DNA of 33,852 nucleotides from Candidatus Poseidoniales archaeon (GTDB lineage Archaea > Thermoplasmatota > Poseidoniia > Poseidoniales > Thalassarchaeaceae): positions 1 to 33,852 of the forward strand of contig DTUF01000034.1 in assembly GCA_012964335.1 (NCBI GenBank), read 5' to 3'. Of the stretch, positions 32,997 through 33,852 are shown in pieces. Numbering within the stretch: position 1 is the stretch's first letter; every line of letters starts with the position of its first letter. A program made the translations under genes and the position numbers. The notes below the pieces were generated by a model. The model worked only from the letters and a program-made list of their open reading frames with translations. It made no database searches and had not been told where the DNA came from.

Positions 32997-33211
32997 TATT
33001 CCGAATTGTTATGGTGAGTTTTTTGATAACAACAAATATGTGCTAACAGTGCAGTTTGTGAACGAATCCAATTATTTCTGTTTCTAGAATCAACACTTCA
33101 GCATAATATTGCAAGTCTAGGGGCTACAAACCCAAGACCCCGCGGATAGAAAAATCAAGCCTAAATTGTTCTAGTCAAAGTATATGAATAAGAAGTAACA
33201 AGGAGATTTTA
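32997..33211. other. Intergenic gap between tRNA-Tyr and the lipoprotein gene
   Basis: About 215 nt, AT-rich, without a plausible gene on either strand. A T-run (GTTTTTTG, about 33016-33024) about 20 nt after the tRNA could end its transcript. A TATA-like AGTATATGAA lies at 33179-33188, but its predicted start (about 33208) is nearly at the coding start, leaving out the good ribosome-binding site, so the true promoter may be further left. Confidence 0.4.
33200..33206 (+). promoter_or_regulatory. Ribosome-binding site of the lipoprotein gene
   Basis: AAGGAGA followed by TTTTA and the ATG at 33212; strong match and good spacing, which fixes the start. Confidence 0.7.
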
Positions 33212-33852
33212 ATGTTTAAGTTTAGTCAAACCAAAACGGCCCTGACAATTGTTGTATTGATGCTACTTTCAAGCATCTTACCAGGATGTATTGAAACAGT
33301 TGACGATGTGATAAATGAAGATGAATCAACACACCCAAATGCCGCACCAAAAGAAGCGATGGGAATGTGGTGGCCAACTATTGATGGATATATCGAAATA
33401 CCCACCATATCACCATTTACAGAATGGTATGATAGTGATATGAAAGACATCAAATTCACTGATGAAATGAAGGCGGAACATCCAGCAACATTAAGATACA
33501 AATCTGTTGAAGAGGGAATGGCTCTTGCTGTAGAAATTGATGGTGTTGAAGAGACGCCACAAAAAATCACAGTTACATTACCGGACAGAACACTTATCAC
33601 AGAAGTTAACGCAGAATCTGATAATCTCCTACCTCAGTTTGAGATAGATTGCACTATGATGCTAGCCTTTGATTGTTCAGCCGGTGAAATCAATAGAGTC
33701 ATTGATATAAATGACTTGATGTCTGTTGAACTTCTAGGTTCGCTTAGACTAAATAAAATCGCATCAGTTCATGACCTTGACGATGATAATCTAGTTATGG
33801 AAGCCTCGGCAAAAAGATTGTTTGATGATACAACCGAAGTAAGTTACACTAT
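33212..33852 (+). CDS. Exported lipoprotein, N-terminal part, unknown function
   Basis: The frame is open from ATG 33212 to the right edge (213 full codons) with no stop. Lys3 and Lys8 precede a hydrophobic segment, and Leu-Pro-Gly-Cys at 23-26 is a lipobox, so Cys26 should carry the lipid anchor. The mature part is acidic (Val-Asp-Asp-Val-Ile-Asn-Glu-Asp-Glu), contains a Trp-Trp (54-55) and alternates in beta-strand fashion with two further Cys about 10 residues apart (in Asp-Cys-Thr and Asp-Cys-Ser-Ala), possibly a disulfide. No family recognised; substrate-binding or surface protein are both possible. It is the only protein gene on the plus strand here, and is more AT-rich than the nuo genes. 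Confidence 0.8.
   Translation, partial: MFKFSQTKTALTIVVLMLLSSILPGCIETVDDVINEDESTHPNAAPKEAMGMWWPTIDGYIEIPTISPFTEWYDSDMKDIKFTDEMKAEHPATLRYKSVEEGMALAVEIDGVEETPQKITVTLPDRTLITEVNAESDNLLPQFEIDCTMMLAFDCSAGEINRVIDINDLMSVELLGSLRLNKIASVHDLDDDNLVMEASAKRLFDDTTEVSYT

Noticed and set aside
1-33852. CRISPR arrays, insertion sequences, integrase or phage genes
   Set aside because: No regularly spaced direct repeats, transposase motifs or terminal inverted repeats were seen when reading both strands; the genes are long, co-oriented and housekeeping or surface-related.

Overview
The window looks like a chromosomal segment of a planktonic euryarchaeon, most probably Marine Group II (Candidatus Poseidoniales). 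The support is a eukaryote/archaea-type ribosomal protein L15e, an archaeal tRNA-Tyr with a bulge-helix-bulge intron, TATA-box promoters, FtsZ, a ubiquitin-like small modifier, and very large exported multi-domain proteins. The assignment rests on gene content and style; no marker gene was compared to a database.

Layout. Nearly everything is on the minus strand, so transcription runs right to left. (1) Right edge, plus strand: tRNA-Tyr(GUA) at 32891-32994 and the start of a lipoprotein gene running off the window. (2) 32.6-30.1 kb, minus: ftsZ, a ubiquitin-like protein ending in Gly-Gly-Gln-Ile, rpl15e, a PRC-barrel protein and an RNase Z-family hydrolase. (3) 29.0-13.6 kb, minus: five exported or membrane proteins (850 aa PKD protein; 1480 aa orphan; 217 aa single-pass protein; 1631 aa membrane-anchored subtilisin-like protease; 900 aa protein with about seven Ig-like NEW3/CARDB-type repeats). 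Two carry zinc-binding domains on the cytoplasmic side of a C-terminal membrane helix. (4) 13.4-1.36 kb, minus: a complete 12-gene operon nuoA-B-C-D-H-I-J1-J2-K-L-M-N for an 11-subunit-type respiratory complex I with split NuoJ and no NuoE/F/G. (5) Left edge, minus: a small zinc-ribbon membrane protein, a short orphan ORF, an unexplained GC-richer block at 440-720, and the N-terminal part of an exported SBBP-repeat protein running off the window.

How the genes work together. The nuo operon encodes the membrane proton-pumping arm (H, A, J, K, L, M, N) and the hydrogenase-like connecting module (B, C, D, I). The electron-input module must be encoded elsewhere or replaced by direct ferredoxin or F420H2 docking. 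NuoA, NuoH and NuoI all have insertions in segments expected to lie near where the two arms meet. The exported cluster appears dedicated to the cell surface; all four large genes have a GC-rich inverted repeat at or near the start of translation.

Most interesting leads: the ubiquitin-like protein with a two-residue extension after GG, the C4HC3 RING/PHD-like cytoplasmic tail of the membrane protease about 10 kb away, the insertions in the complex I junction subunits, and the hairpins at exported-protein starts. There is no CRISPR array, insertion sequence, rRNA or phage gene that I can recognise.
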